Of a stretch of 64,000 nt of DNA, positions 50,082-58,825 are shown piece by piece. Numbering within the stretch: the first letter of the stretch is position 1; each line of letters starts with the position of its first letter. This stretch comes from Nonomuraea indica. GTDB lineage: Bacteria > Actinomycetota > Actinomycetes > Streptosporangiales > Streptosporangiaceae. The DNA lies in assembly GCF_002850745.1 (NCBI RefSeq), contig NZ_KZ559472.1, forward strand, positions 40,303 through 104,302, in the 5' to 3' direction. The notes under the pieces are model-generated. The model searched no databases, was not told the DNA's origin, and saw only the letters and a list, made by a program, of their open reading frames with translations. A program made the position numbers and the translations under genes.

Positions 50082-50948
50082 TCAGGCCAGCGAGGCCAGG
50101 ATGGCCCCCGTTCTGACGAAGACGAGCGCGAGCAGGATGGCCAGCGCTCCGATGAGTGCTGCCACCTGCCAGAGGGTCCGGTTGCCCTTGGGGGCGTAGG
50201 CGAGGGCAGCGGCCAGCGCCGCGCCGGTCACAAGGCCGCCGATGTGCCCGGTCCAGCTGATGGTGGGGAACAGGAACGTGATCACCAGGTTGAGACCGAT
50301 GAGCACGGCGATGCCGCGCACGTCCATGTTCAGCCGGCGGTTGACCACGAAGATCGCGCCGAACAGTCCGTAGACGGCGCCCGACGCCCCGACCGAGGGC
50401 TGATCCAGCGGATCGAACCACAGGCCGAGCACCGAGCCGCCCAGCGCGCTCAGCACGTACAGCGCCAGGAAGCGGGTGTGCCCGAAGGCGCGCTCCAGGT
50501 AGGGGCCGACGACGTAGAGCGCCCAGGTGTTGACCACGAGGTGGAAGATCCCGCCGTGCACCACGGCGGCGGTGATCAGCCGGTGGTACTCGCCCATGGC
50601 CACCCCGGCGGGCCACATGGCCAGTTGCAACGTGACCCTGTTGCCGAGCAGATACTGGGCGCCGAAGACGATCGCGTTGAGGGCGAGGATCGCCCAGGTC
50701 ACATAGGGCGTGCGGACCACGGAGCCGCCGAACGTCGACCTCGCCTGGCGGACGCCCTTGTTGCCCTCGGCCACGCACTCGGGGCACTGGAAGCCGACGG
50801 CCGCGTCGCGCATGCAGTCGGGGCAGATGGGGCGGTCACAGCGCTGGCAGCGGACCCAGGTCTCCCGGTCGGGGTGCCGGTAGCAGGTGGGCACCTCTTC
50901 GGCGGGCTGCTCCGGGGGCAGAGGCGAGCTGGGCGGCTGGCTGGTCAT
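50082..50948 (-). CDS. Rhomboid protease with N-terminal zinc-binding domain
   Basis: 288 residues. An N-terminal B-box-like zinc domain carries CYRH, CQRCDRPICPDCM and CPEC. The rhomboid core with six helices has catalytic Ser in GASGAVYG and His in WTGHIGGLVTG, and the HLVVNTWALY segment. It cuts substrates inside the membrane; targets are unknown. TAGGCT lies 6 nt before the ATG, so it is probably leaderless. The same gene stands near crgA and cyclophilin in many actinobacteria. Confidence 0.93.
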   Translation of the reverse strand: MTSQPPSSPLPPEQPAEEVPTCYRHPDRETWVRCQRCDRPICPDCMRDAAVGFQCPECVAEGNKGVRQARSTFGGSVVRTPYVTWAILALNAIVFGAQYLLGNRVTLQLAMWPAGVAMGEYHRLITAAVVHGGIFHLVVNTWALYVVGPYLERAFGHTRFLALYVLSALGGSVLGLWFDPLDQPSVGASGAVYGLFGAIFVVNRRLNMDVRGIAVLIGLNLVITFLFPTISWTGHIGGLVTGAALAAALAYAPKGNRTLWQVAALIGALAILLALVFVRTGAILASLA

Positions 50949-51030
50949 GCCCGCAGCCTAATTCCTCAGGTCCCCTGCCGCGTCCGCCCGCGCGGGCTGC
51001 CACCTCCGCGGGCTCGGCGAGAAGCCGCGC

Positions 51031-51111
51031 GTGAACGACGGGCCGCGTGAACGACGGGCCGCGTGGACGACGGGCCGCGTGGACGACGGGCCGCGGTGGA
51101 CGACGGGCCGC
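51031..51111. repeat. 16-bp tandem repeat, five copies
   Basis: GTGAACGACGGGCCGC occurs at 51031 and 51047, then GTGGACGACGGGCCGC at 51063, 51079 and 51096, the last after one extra G. The unit length is not a multiple of three, so it is not coding. It lies between the cyclophilin terminator and the rhomboid promoter. Confidence 0.85.
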
Positions 51112-51114
51112 GCG

Positions 51115-51145
51115 GGTGGGCGGGCGGCGTCGCGGCCCGCCCACC
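51115..51145 (-). terminator. Terminator downstream of cyclophilin
   Basis: GGTGGGCGGGC pairs perfectly over 11 bp with GCCCGCCCACC around a 9-nt loop. It lies 14 nt beyond the cyclophilin stop codon. No T tract is present. Confidence 0.75.
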
Positions 51146-51158
51146 GGTGCGGACCAGG

Positions 51159-51695
51159 TCAGCCCTGGACGCGGTCGATGGTGACCGACTCCAGCACCAC
51201 GTCCTCGACCGGCCGGTCGCCCCGCGCGGTCGGCGTCTTGGCGATGGAGTCGACGACGTCCTGCCCCTCGACGACCTCACCGAAGATCGTGTGGCGCCCG
51301 TTGAGGTGCGGCGTCGGCACGACCGTGATGAAGAACTGCGAGCCGTTGGTGCCCTTGCCGAAGCGGATGCCGGCGTTGGCCATGGCGAGCAGGTAGGGAC
51401 GGTTGAAGTACAGGTCGGGGTGGATCTCGTCGTCGAACTCGTAGCCGGGGCCGCCGATGCCCTGGCCGAGCGGGTCACCGCCCTGGATCATGAAGCCGGA
51501 GATCACCCGGTGGAAGATGGTGCCGTCGTAGTAGCGGCCGGTGCTCTTCTCGCCGGTGCCCGGGTGGGTCCACTCGCGGGCGCCCTCGGCGAGCTCCACG
51601 AAGTTGCGCACCGTCTTGGGAGCCTGGTTGGGGAAGAGTTCGACCTTGATGGTGCCGTGATTGGTCTGCAGGTTCGCGATCAGCTTCTCAGCCAC
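51159..51695 (-). CDS. ppiA: Peptidyl-prolyl cis-trans isomerase (cyclophilin)
   Basis: 178 residues, a cytoplasmic cyclophilin that speeds proline isomerisation in folding. The active-site Arg lies in YYDGTIFHRVISGFMIQGGDPLG, and GSQFFITVVPTPHLNGRHTIFG is the other conserved block. It starts at GTG (MAEKLIANLQ) with a weak ribosome site. It is divergent from the DUF5324-like gene; the pair with crgA nearby matches the usual actinobacterial order. Confidence 0.94.
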   Translation of the reverse strand: MAEKLIANLQTNHGTIKVELFPNQAPKTVRNFVELAEGAREWTHPGTGEKSTGRYYDGTIFHRVISGFMIQGGDPLGQGIGGPGYEFDDEIHPDLYFNRPYLLAMANAGIRFGKGTNGSQFFITVVPTPHLNGRHTIFGEVVEGQDVVDSIAKTPTARGDRPVEDVVLESVTIDRVQG

Positions 51696-51853
51696 GAGAC
51701 AGCTGCCCCCCTCTATGTACAGGGTTGGTTTGTTGCACTTTGGATGCGTATGGCCGTTCGGCCGTCGCTCCTCATCCTCCCACGGCGGCCGTGATTGAGC
51801 CGCCTTGTACCGGGAAGGTCAGGCTCGGGGCCCCAACGACAGGGGAGGTTGAC

Positions 51854-52429
51854 GTGTCCCTGACACTGAGAAAACGCCGCGTGGCCTTTCAGGTTCCCGC
51901 CACGTGGATGGGCCGGATGAAGGCCCAGGCCGCTAGGACCGGCCAACGCATGACCCCGGTGGCCGCCCAGGCCAGAGCCCAGGCCAGGCTGGCCGCGGGT
52001 CAGGCCCGGATCGCCGCCGAGCAGGCTCGGATAGCAGCCGAGCAGGCTCGGATGGCCGCTCACCACCGCATCGAGGATGCCCGCTACTGGGCCGCCCCGA
52101 TGCTGGAGGAAGCCGCCCACCGGGTGGAAGACCAGCTCGCCCCCAAAGTCAGCTCGATGCTGACGGCGGCAGCCGACCGGATCGACCCGACGCCCGCCAA
52201 GTCACGGCGCTGGCCGGTCATGGTCCTGATCACCGGGATCGCTGTGGGCGCCATGGGCTACATGGCTTACCGCCGTAACGCCCAGCAGTGGACCGAGCAG
52301 ATGAAGGACTCCGCCTCCGACGCATCGCGCTGGATCAGCGAGAAGGCGGACCAGACCGCCGAGTCCACCGAACAGACGGCCTCCACGGTGTCCGAGAGGG
52401 CGGATGAGGCGTCCCGGAAGATGCAGTGA
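51854..52429 (+). CDS. DUF5324-like protein with one membrane helix
   Basis: 191 residues. An Ala/Arg/Gln-rich helical N-terminus with repeats of ARIAAEQ (residues 45-70), a helical middle (APMLEEAAHRVEDQLAPKVS), one membrane segment (about 115-135, WPVMVLITGIAVGAMGYMAY) and a charged tail with TAESTEQTASTVSERADEAS. DUF5324 proteins of similar make-up sit beside cyclophilin and crgA in Streptomyces, so I place it there from context and composition. Function unknown. The GTG at 51854 follows GGGGAGG with 5 nt spacing. Confidence 0.6.
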   Translation: MSLTLRKRRVAFQVPATWMGRMKAQAARTGQRMTPVAAQARAQARLAAGQARIAAEQARIAAEQARMAAHHRIEDARYWAAPMLEEAAHRVEDQLAPKVSSMLTAAADRIDPTPAKSRRWPVMVLITGIAVGAMGYMAYRRNAQQWTEQMKDSASDASRWISEKADQTAESTEQTASTVSERADEASRKMQ

Positions 52430-52438
52430 CCGGAGCGG

Positions 52439-52470
52439 AGTGCGCCCCCTGGGAACGGGGGCGCACTTTC
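52439..52470 (+). terminator. Strong terminator
   Basis: AGTGCGCCCCC pairs perfectly over 11 bp with GGGGGCGCACT around the loop TGGGAAC and is followed by TTCG. It lies 10 nt after the DUF5324-like stop. Confidence 0.9.
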
Positions 52471-52548
52471 GCGTTCCGGGGCTTCTCACCGTTCCCCATC
52501 GCTCCCTCGCACATGGAAGTTCAGGGAGCGGCTGGGTAGTCTCCCAGC

Positions 52549-52974
52549 GTGTCACAGCAGTATTTCTCCGTGGACCAGGTCGCGGAGCTGCTCGACCTGC
52601 ACGTGCGGACCGTCCGCTCGTACGTGCGGGACGGCAAGCTCAAGGCGACCCGCATCGGCAAGCAGTACCGGGTCACCCGTGCGGACCTCGAAGCGTTCCT
52701 CGGCCGCCCGGTGTCGCCGCCCACCGCGACCGGCGGCCACGCCGAGGTCTCGGCCATCGTCCAGGTGGACGCGATCGACCGCGAGGCGACCGTGCGGCTG
52801 ACCAACACCGTGATCGCCGTGGCCACCGGCCGGCCGCGCGACGGCGAGCGCCTGCGCGTCGAGACGGTCTACGACGAGGACCGGGCCAGCCTGAAGATCA
52901 TTGTCGTGGGCGCCCTCTCCGGCACGGCCGAGCTGCTCAGGATCATCGACACCCTGGTCGGCGAGCTTGGATGA
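52549..52974 (+). CDS. Excisionase-type helix-turn-helix protein
   Basis: 141 residues. The N-terminal winged helix (1-55, YFSVDQVAELLDLHVRTVRSY) is of the MerR-like excisionase class that also includes BldC. A C-terminal domain (65-141) rich in valine, with AIVQVDAIDREATVRLTNTV, has no name I know but looks like a small ligand- or dimer-forming fold, as in TOBE-like (molybdate-binding) modules. It begins at GTG with TAGTCT 6 nt upstream, a leaderless layout. Likely a transcription regulator; targets unknown. Confidence 0.8.
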   Translation: MSQQYFSVDQVAELLDLHVRTVRSYVRDGKLKATRIGKQYRVTRADLEAFLGRPVSPPTATGGHAEVSAIVQVDAIDREATVRLTNTVIAVATGRPRDGERLRVETVYDEDRASLKIIVVGALSGTAELLRIIDTLVGELG

Positions 52975-53228
52975 GGCCGGGCCCCGGGGGCGCGCTCCGC
53001 TCGGGCTCCGGCTCATGCCCCGGCCGCATGCCCGGGGACGTAGGCGGCTCCCGCACGGCCCGGCTTCCCCACCGCCCGGATCCGGCCGGCGTGGGACGCG
53101 GGCGTGGGAAAGCGGGCGGCATGGCCGAGGGGGCGCCGGGCCGGGGGTGAAGGTCGCGCCTGCCGGACGCCCCGGTCGTCCGGCAGGCGGACCCGCCGAG
53201 GAACTGCCGGGAGGGCCGCTGCGGGCTG

Positions 53229-53780
53229 CTACTCGGCAGTGCAGGTGACGGTCTCGGCGCCCTCCGGCGCGGGGACGGGCTTGCCGTCCGGGCCGACCGG
53301 GGCCTGGAGAGGCTTGCCGTCAGGCCCCACAGGAACGGCGGTGGCGACGAGCGGCTCGCCGTCCGGGCCGACGGGGGCGGAGACGGGCTTGCCGTCCGGG
53401 CCGACGGGGGCGGGGACGGGCTTGCCGTCGGCCCCGACTGCGGGCTCGGCCGGTACCGCCGTGGCGGCGTGACCCTTCTCGAGGTCCGGGCCGCCGCGCC
53501 GCTCGACCCGGTGCGCCGTGCCCTGCTCCGCCGCGAGGTCGCTGACCCTGACAGCAGTGGGCGGCTCCGCCTCCGCCACGAGGATGCTGCCGTCCGGCCC
53601 CTTGCGCGCCTCGATGGCCTTGACCCTCTCGGCGAACGCGATGACCTGGCCGTCGCTCGTCCTGCAGACGACCTTCGAGCCCGCCGGGGCCGGGGTTTCG
53701 TCGGCCAGCGCGGACCCGGCCAGGCCCGTCAGCACGAGGACGCCCACCGCGCCCAGGACCGCGATACGCCGCTTGAACAT
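53229..53780 (-). CDS. Secreted protein with GPDGKP tandem repeats
   Basis: 183 residues. A signal peptide (1-26, cleavage after GSALA) leads to a small domain with CRTSDGQVIAFAERVKAIEARK, then six 12-16 residue repeats of the form VGPDGKPxxAP between about 120 and 172, and a C-terminal ETVTCTAE. Two cysteines at the ends may form one disulfide. The repeats are Pro/Gly-rich but Gly does not occur every third residue, so this is not collagen. The start has AAGGAG 8 nt upstream. It is divergent from a two-component system with matched repeats between; regulation by that system is a reasonable guess. Function unknown. Confidence 0.75.
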   Translation of the reverse strand: MFKRRIAVLGAVGVLVLTGLAGSALADETPAPAGSKVVCRTSDGQVIAFAERVKAIEARKGPDGSILVAEAEPPTAVRVSDLAAEQGTAHRVERRGGPDLEKGHAATAVPAEPAVGADGKPVPAPVGPDGKPVSAPVGPDGEPLVATAVPVGPDGKPLQAPVGPDGKPVPAPEGAETVTCTAE

Positions 53781-53833
53781 GCGTGTCTCCTTCGTCCGGA
53801 AGATGATCTGACGGCCCGAGGCTGACGTACCGC

Positions 53834-53885
53834 ACCTGAAGCGACCCTGAAGACAGCCGAAGTGATCTTCAGGTTGGCTTTAGGT
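53834..53885. promoter_or_regulatory. Paired 11-bp direct repeats, likely response-regulator binding sites
   Basis: On the plus strand ACCTGAAG (53834) recurs 11 bp later as CCCTGAAG (53845); on the opposite orientation CTTCAGGT (53867) recurs 11 bp later as CTTTAGGT (53878). OmpR/PhoB-type regulators bind such head-to-tail half-sites one helical turn apart. One pair faces the secreted-protein gene and the other faces the regulator gene. Confidence 0.6.
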
Positions 53886-53907
53886 GCGATGGGCCACTCT
53901 GGTCGGT

Positions 53908-54579
53908 GTGCGCGTGCTACTGGTGGAGGACGAACGGCGGCTGGCGGAGCTGGTCAAGGGCGGGCTGGCGGGCGAGGGGTTCGCGGTGGACGTGGCCCAC
54001 GACGGGCGCGACGGCCTCTGGATGGCCACGGAGAACCCCTACGACGTGATCGTCCTCGACGTGATGCTGCCCCGGATGAACGGCTACACGGTCTGCGCGC
54101 GGCTGCGCGAGGCGGGCAACTGGACGCCGATCATGATGCTCACCGCCAAGGACGGCATCCACGACGAGGCCGAGGCACTCGACACGGGCGCCGACGACTA
54201 CCTGACCAAACCGTTCTCGTACGTGGTGCTGCTGGCCCGGCTGCGCGCCCTCGTCCGGCGCGGCGGGCGGGAGCGGCCGGTGTCCATCACGGTGGGTGAC
54301 CTGGTGCTCGACCCGGCCGGGCTGCGTTGTCGCAGGGGCGAGGTGGACGTCGCGCTGACGCCGAAGGAGTTCGCGGTGCTGCACGGGCTGGCCCGGCGGG
54401 CCGGGGAGGTGGTGTCCAAGAGCGAGTTGCTGGCGCAGGCGTGGGACTTCAGCTACGACGGCGACCCGAACATCGTCGAGGTCTACGTCAGCGCTCTGCG
54501 CCGCAAGATCGACCAGCCGTTCGGCCGTTCGACGCTGGTCACGGTACGTGGAGCGGGCTACCGGCTGGAGGCGGGATGA
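53908..54579 (+). CDS. OmpR-family response regulator
   Basis: 223 residues. Receiver domain with LLVEDERRLAE, VLDVMLPRMNG (phosphorylated Asp), MLTAKDG and TKPFSYVVLLARL, then a winged helix with LTPKEFAVLHGLARRAGEVVS and VEVYVSALRRKID. I start at GTG 53908 (MRVLLVEDE), since residues before it are not conserved. Its stop overlaps the kinase ATG by 4 bp. CutR/TcrA-like regulators with a membrane kinase are the closest group by look. Confidence 0.9.
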   Translation: MRVLLVEDERRLAELVKGGLAGEGFAVDVAHDGRDGLWMATENPYDVIVLDVMLPRMNGYTVCARLREAGNWTPIMMLTAKDGIHDEAEALDTGADDYLTKPFSYVVLLARLRALVRRGGRERPVSITVGDLVLDPAGLRCRRGEVDVALTPKEFAVLHGLARRAGEVVSKSELLAQAWDFSYDGDPNIVEVYVSALRRKIDQPFGRSTLVTVRGAGYRLEAG

Positions 54580-56021
54580 ACGTGCGCGGCGCGGTGGCGA
54601 GCGGGCTGTCGTCGGTCCGGCTGCGTGCCACCCTGGCGGCGACGCTGGTCGTCGCGCTGGCCCTCGGGGTGACGGCGGTGGTGCTGGTGACGGCGTTGCG
54701 AGGCAGCCTGGAGTCGGCCGCCGGCAGCGAGGCGGCCCGGCGAGCCGTGGCAGCGGTCCCGTACGTGCGGGAGGGCCAGGCCGTGCCGGCGACCGAACCG
54801 GCTCCGGCGATGGTCGCGGTCGCGCCGGGCGACACGGTCCTCACCGGCGCCAGGGCCGGCACGACCGTCATGGAGGAGCCGGGCGACCGGGTACGCGGGA
54901 TCGACGGCGCCGACGTCGTGGTCGCCACCACCGGCGCCCCGGCGACGAGCTGGGCCGAGCCGGGCCACTACGCCGTGGCCGCCGTGGACGTCGCCACCAG
55001 TGAGGGGCAGGCCACGGTGTGGGCGAGGGTGTCCCTCGACGGGGCGAGGCAGGCGCTGGCGACGCTGAACGGGGTGCTGCTGCCGGGGGTGCCCGCGCTG
55101 CTGCTCGTGGTGGCGGGGATGACGTGGTTCTCCGTCGGCCGGGCGCTCGCGCCGGTCGCCGCGATCCGGGCCAAGGTCGCCGACATCACGGCCCGCGACC
55201 TGCACCAGCGGGTGCCCGTACCCCGGTCCGGCGACGAGATCGCCGCGCTGGCGACCACCGTGAACGGCACCCTCGACCGGCTGGAGACGGCCGTGGAACG
55301 GCACAAGAGGTTCGTCGCCGACGCCGCGCACGAGCTGCGCAGCCCGATCGCGACCCTGCGCGCCCGCCTGGAGCTGGCCCGGCCCAGCGAGCTGACGGCG
55401 GAGGCGCTGGCCGACGTCGAACGCCTGCAGACCCTGGCCGGCGACCTGCTCCTGCTGGCCAGGCTGGACGCGGGCGAGCCGTTGCGCGCGGACGACCTCG
55501 ACCTCGGGCAGGTCGCCGCCGAGGAGGCGGTGCGCGCCCGGCGGCGCCCCGAGGTGCGGCTGGAGCTGGACGTCGAGCCCGACGTCGTGGTCCAGGGCTC
55601 CCGCGGCCACCTGGCCCGCCTGGTGACGAACCTGGTGGACAACGCCGTACGGCACGCGGCCGGCCGGGTCGAGGTCCGGGTCAGGTCCCGGGACGGGCGG
55701 GCGGTGCTGGAGGTGTTCGACGACGGGCCGGGGGTGCCTCCGGAGCAGCGGGAGGCGGTGTTCGACCGGTTCACCAGGCTGGACGAGGCGCGGGCCAGGG
55801 ACGCAGGCGGCGCCGGGCTCGGCCTGCCGATCGCCCGGGACATCGCCGCGCTGCACGGCGGCACGCTGGCGGCGGTGGACGGCGGCTTCGCCGCGAGCTT
55901 CCCCGCCGCCTCACCCAGCGCCGCCCGCGTCGTCCCCGCCGTCGCCGCCGGCCGTCGGCCGCCGGTCAGGCGACCTGGGCGTCGAGCTGCAGGAAAGCCC
56001 TCTCGATCACCTGGTGGGTGA
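54576..56021 (+). CDS. Sensor histidine kinase
   Basis: 481 residues. Two membrane helices (about 18-40 and 166-188) bracket an external domain of about 125 residues; then HAMP, HisKA with RFVADAAHELRSPIATLRARLELA, and HATPase with NLVDNAVRHAAGR, DDGPGVPPEQREAVFDRF and GGAGLGLPIARDIA. The last 45 residues are Arg/Pro/Ala rich and partly overlap (56 bp) the convergent MBL gene, so they may be a recent extension. It is coupled to the regulator by ATGA. Confidence 0.9.
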   Translation: MNVRGAVASGLSSVRLRATLAATLVVALALGVTAVVLVTALRGSLESAAGSEAARRAVAAVPYVREGQAVPATEPAPAMVAVAPGDTVLTGARAGTTVMEEPGDRVRGIDGADVVVATTGAPATSWAEPGHYAVAAVDVATSEGQATVWARVSLDGARQALATLNGVLLPGVPALLLVVAGMTWFSVGRALAPVAAIRAKVADITARDLHQRVPVPRSGDEIAALATTVNGTLDRLETAVERHKRFVADAAHELRSPIATLRARLELARPSELTAEALADVERLQTLAGDLLLLARLDAGEPLRADDLDLGQVAAEEAVRARRRPEVRLELDVEPDVVVQGSRGHLARLVTNLVDNAVRHAAGRVEVRVRSRDGRAVLEVFDDGPGVPPEQREAVFDRFTRLDEARARDAGGAGLGLPIARDIAALHGGTLAAVDGGFAASFPAASPSAARVVPAVAAGRRPPVRRPGRRAAGKPSRSPGG

Positions 56022-56772
56022 CGTCCTCCGGGTAGGGGAAGCGGTGGATCAGGTCGCGCAGGCCCTCGACGTGCGCCCGCCGTGCCAGGTCGGCCACCTC
56101 GGCCAGCTCGGCCCGCTGCGCCTCGGCGAACGCCCGGTCCACCACCCTGCCGTGGCCGGGCACGACCACCTCGCCGGGCAGCTCGGCCAGCATGGCCGCG
56201 GTCGTCGCGGGCCAGTCGATCGGGTAGGAGTCGCTGAACGCGGGGGGCGCGCCCTCCTCGACCAGGTCACCGGCGAAGATGACGCCGGCGTCGGGGACGT
56301 GGGTGACGACGTCGTTGCTGCTGTGGCCGAGGCCGAAGTGGCGCAGGTGCACGGTCCGGCCGCCGATGTCGAGCGTGGCGGCCGTGGTGAAGGTCTGGTC
56401 GGGAGCCGACAGCGACACCTCCTCCACCTCCTTGCGCCGGGCTTCCGGCAGGGTGCGGAGAACGGCCGCCCGTTGCTGCTCCCCGTAGTCCTCGATCTCC
56501 TCGGCGCACCGGACGTGCCCCCAGATCTCGGCCGGGCGGAACAGCGCGTTGCCGAAGCAGTGGTCGAAGTGGGCGTGGCTGTTGACGACGGTCCACGGGC
56601 TGGAGGTGACCGTGCGGATCGCCTCGATCAGGTCGGCGGCCTCCCGGTGCGACATACGGGTGTCGATCACCAGGCAGTGGTCGTCGCCCACGATCAGGCC
56701 GACGTTCAGGTCGAACGACCTGTGCCGCCGGACGTAGACCCGGTCACCTATCTCGCGCCACCGCTCGTTCAT
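55966..56772 (-). CDS. MBL-fold metallo-hydrolase
   Basis: 268 residues. The zinc-binding signature NSHAHFDH (HxHxDH), the downstream FGLGHSSNDVV His, GDLVEEG Asp and GHGRVV His are all present, so the fold should be active. Relatives hydrolyse lactones, thioesters or phosphodiesters; the substrate cannot be read. TAAAGT stands 7 nt before the ATG, so it is probably leaderless. It ends inside the histidine-kinase gene by 56 bp and lies 18 bp from the next gene's end. Confidence 0.88.
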   Translation of the reverse strand: MNERWREIGDRVYVRRHRSFDLNVGLIVGDDHCLVIDTRMSHREAADLIEAIRTVTSSPWTVVNSHAHFDHCFGNALFRPAEIWGHVRCAEEIEDYGEQQRAAVLRTLPEARRKEVEEVSLSAPDQTFTTAATLDIGGRTVHLRHFGLGHSSNDVVTHVPDAGVIFAGDLVEEGAPPAFSDSYPIDWPATTAAMLAELPGEVVVPGHGRVVDRAFAEAQRAELAEVADLARRAHVEGLRDLIHRFPYPEDVTHQVIERAFLQLDAQVA

Positions 56773-56790
56773 GGCCGGGACTTTACCGAC

Positions 56791-57432
56791 TCACGCCCTG
56801 AGGTAGGCGAGGACGGCCAGCACCCTGCGGTGCCCGTCGGCGGCGGGCGGCAGGTCGAGCTTGGTGAAGATGCCGGCGATGTGCTTGGCCACGGCCGCCT
56901 CCGTGACGAACAGTTCGCGGGCGATCGAGCCGTTCGACCGCCCCTCCGCGATGAGTGCGAGGACTTCGCGCTCGCGCGGGGTGAGCCGGTCGAGCGGGTC
57001 GCGCCGCCGGCGCAGGAGCTGCCGCACCACCTCCGGGTCGACGACCGTGCCGCCCCGCGCCACCCGGTCCAGCGCGTCGACGAACTCCTTGACGTCGCCG
57101 ATGCGGTCCTTGAGCAGGTAGCCGATCCCGGCGCCGCCCCCGGAGTCGAGCAGTTCGGCGGCGTAGGTCTGCTCCACGTACTGGCTGAGCACCAGCACGG
57201 CCAGGTCCGGATGGCGGTCGCGCAGCTCCAGGGCGGCGCGCAGCCCTTCGTCGGTGAAGCCGGGCGGCATCCGCACGTCGGTCACGACGGCGTCGGGCCG
57301 GTGCTCGGCCACCGCCGCGACCAGCGAGGGAGCGTCGCCGACCGAGGCGAGCACGGTGTGGCCGAAACGGTCGAGCAGCCCGGCCAGGCCTTCGCGCAGG
57401 AGGACGGCGTCTTCGGCGATCACCACGCGCAC
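56791..57432 (-). CDS. NarL/LuxR-type response regulator
   Basis: 213 residues. Receiver domain VVIAEDAVLLREGLAGLL, VVTDVRMPPGF (phosphorylated Asp), GYLLKDRIGDVKEFVDAL, then a LuxR helix-turn-helix with LTPREREVLALIAEGRSNGSIAR. The GTG at 57432 has GGAG 5 nt before it and overlaps the last 13 bases of the kinase gene. An open frame runs upstream through the kinase to 58581, but only because the kinase reading frame is shifted; it is not a fusion protein. Confidence 0.88.
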   Translation of the reverse strand: MRVVIAEDAVLLREGLAGLLDRFGHTVLASVGDAPSLVAAVAEHRPDAVVTDVRMPPGFTDEGLRAALELRDRHPDLAVLVLSQYVEQTYAAELLDSGGGAGIGYLLKDRIGDVKEFVDALDRVARGGTVVDPEVVRQLLRRRRDPLDRLTPREREVLALIAEGRSNGSIARELFVTEAAVAKHIAGIFTKLDLPPAADGHRRVLAVLAYLRA

Positions 57433-58581
57433 GGGATCTCCACTCTCATCCTGGTCGGCCCGCCCGCGGGGCTGGACAGTGACAGTCTCCCGCCGACCAC
57501 GGCGAGCCGGTCGGCCAGCCCCGTCAGTCCGGTGCCCCCGGCGGGGTCGGCGCCGCCCCGGCCGTCGTCGTGGATCTCCAGCAGGAGCGCCCCGCCCCTG
57601 ACCCGGCCGCTCACCGTGGCCCGGGTGGCCCGGCTGTGCTTGGCGACGTTCGCGAGCGCCTCGCTGACCACGTAGTAGGCGGTGACCTCCACGCCCGTGG
57701 GCAGCCGTGCGGCCAGCGGCAGGTCCACGTCCACCGGCACCGGCGAGCGGCCGGCCACGTCGCGCACGGCGGCCGGCAGCCCCCGGTCGGTGAGCACCTG
57801 GGGGTGGACGCCCCTGATCAGTTCGCGCAGCTCCGCCAGCGCCTGCTTCGCCTCGTCGTGGGCCAGCCCGACGAGCCTGCCGACCGGCGTGTCGGGGGGG
57901 CAGGTCGAGCCTGGCCATGCCGAGGCTCATCGTCAGCGCGACGAGGCGCTGCTGGGCGCCGTCGTGCAGGTCACGTTCGATGCGGCGCCGTTCCAGCTCG
58001 AACGCGTCGACGAGGCGGGCGCGCGAGCGCTTCACCTCGCGCAGCTCCGACGACTCGGGGGCGAGGATGGCCCGCACCATTCCCGCCCGCGCGCCCGCCC
58101 AGGCGGTGACCGTGTACGCGGCGACGGGCAGCAGCAGGACGCCCGCGACGGAGGCCACGCCCAGGACGACGTGGTGGCCGGCGGGCTGCACGACCGGCGA
58201 CAGGACGAGCAGGACGGGCCCGGCGACGGTGACGCCGAGCATCACCAGGTCGATCCACCACAGGGCGAGCATCGTGACCGCTCCCAGGGCGGCCTCCCGC
58301 CACCCGCGGCGGGGCGTGACGGGCAGCGGCAGGCGGTCCACCAGCCGCAGCCGCCACCTCTCGAACCTGCCCAGCGCCGGCGTCGCCGCGACCGCCGCGG
58401 CGACGACGGCCACCACGCCCGCCGTCGCCTCCTCCGCTGACAGCACGGCCACCGGCACCGCCGCGGCGAGCCCCAGGAGCGTGCCGGTCAGCAGGTACGC
58501 CGCCGACCGCCACGGCCAGGGCGACCGCAGGTAGCGGGTCGGCCGCTGCGTGAGCGCTTCCAGCGCGGTCCCGTCCAGCAC
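57420..58581 (-). pseudogene. NarL-type sensor histidine kinase with a homopolymer frameshift
   Basis: The first frame (58581 to about 57900) gives six membrane helices and the dimerisation block with ERRRIERDLHDGAQQRLVALTM (phosphorylated His), ending LDLPP. After a run of seven G at 57894-57900 (seven C on this strand) the frame shifts; reading with one C fewer restores PDTPVGRLVGLAHDEAKQAL and on to the HATPase domain with YYVVSEALANVAKHS and GGTGLTGLADRL, ending at 57420. The corrected protein would be about 386 residues. GTG start with TAGTGT 7 nt upstream. Sequencing error, true mutation or slippage are all possible. Confidence 0.8.
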
Positions 58582-58825
58582 GTCCGCGACACTATCCGCG
58601 GCCTGCGAGGGCGGTCAGTAGTGCTGGGTACACCTTTCCGGGCTCGCCGCCCCCAAGGGGCGGCCGCCGTGCCGCCGTGCCGCCGTGCCGTCGAGCCGCC
58701 CGCCGCTCTCCGCTCGCGCGGTAGGGCGTGGCGCGTGGCCAGGCGCGGCGTGATCGCCACAATGGGAGGGAACCACCTGGCCGGCCCGGGTGCGAGCACG
58801 CCGCCCGTCCCGGCAGGAGGAGCAC

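Noticed and set aside
53229..53780. Collagen-like protein
   Set aside because: Gly does not occur at every third residue; the repeat is VGPDGKPxxAP.
56791..58581. Hybrid histidine kinase-response regulator fusion of 596 codons
   Set aside because: The middle part is an out-of-frame translation of the kinase caused by the G7 frameshift; it lacks the HATPase domain.
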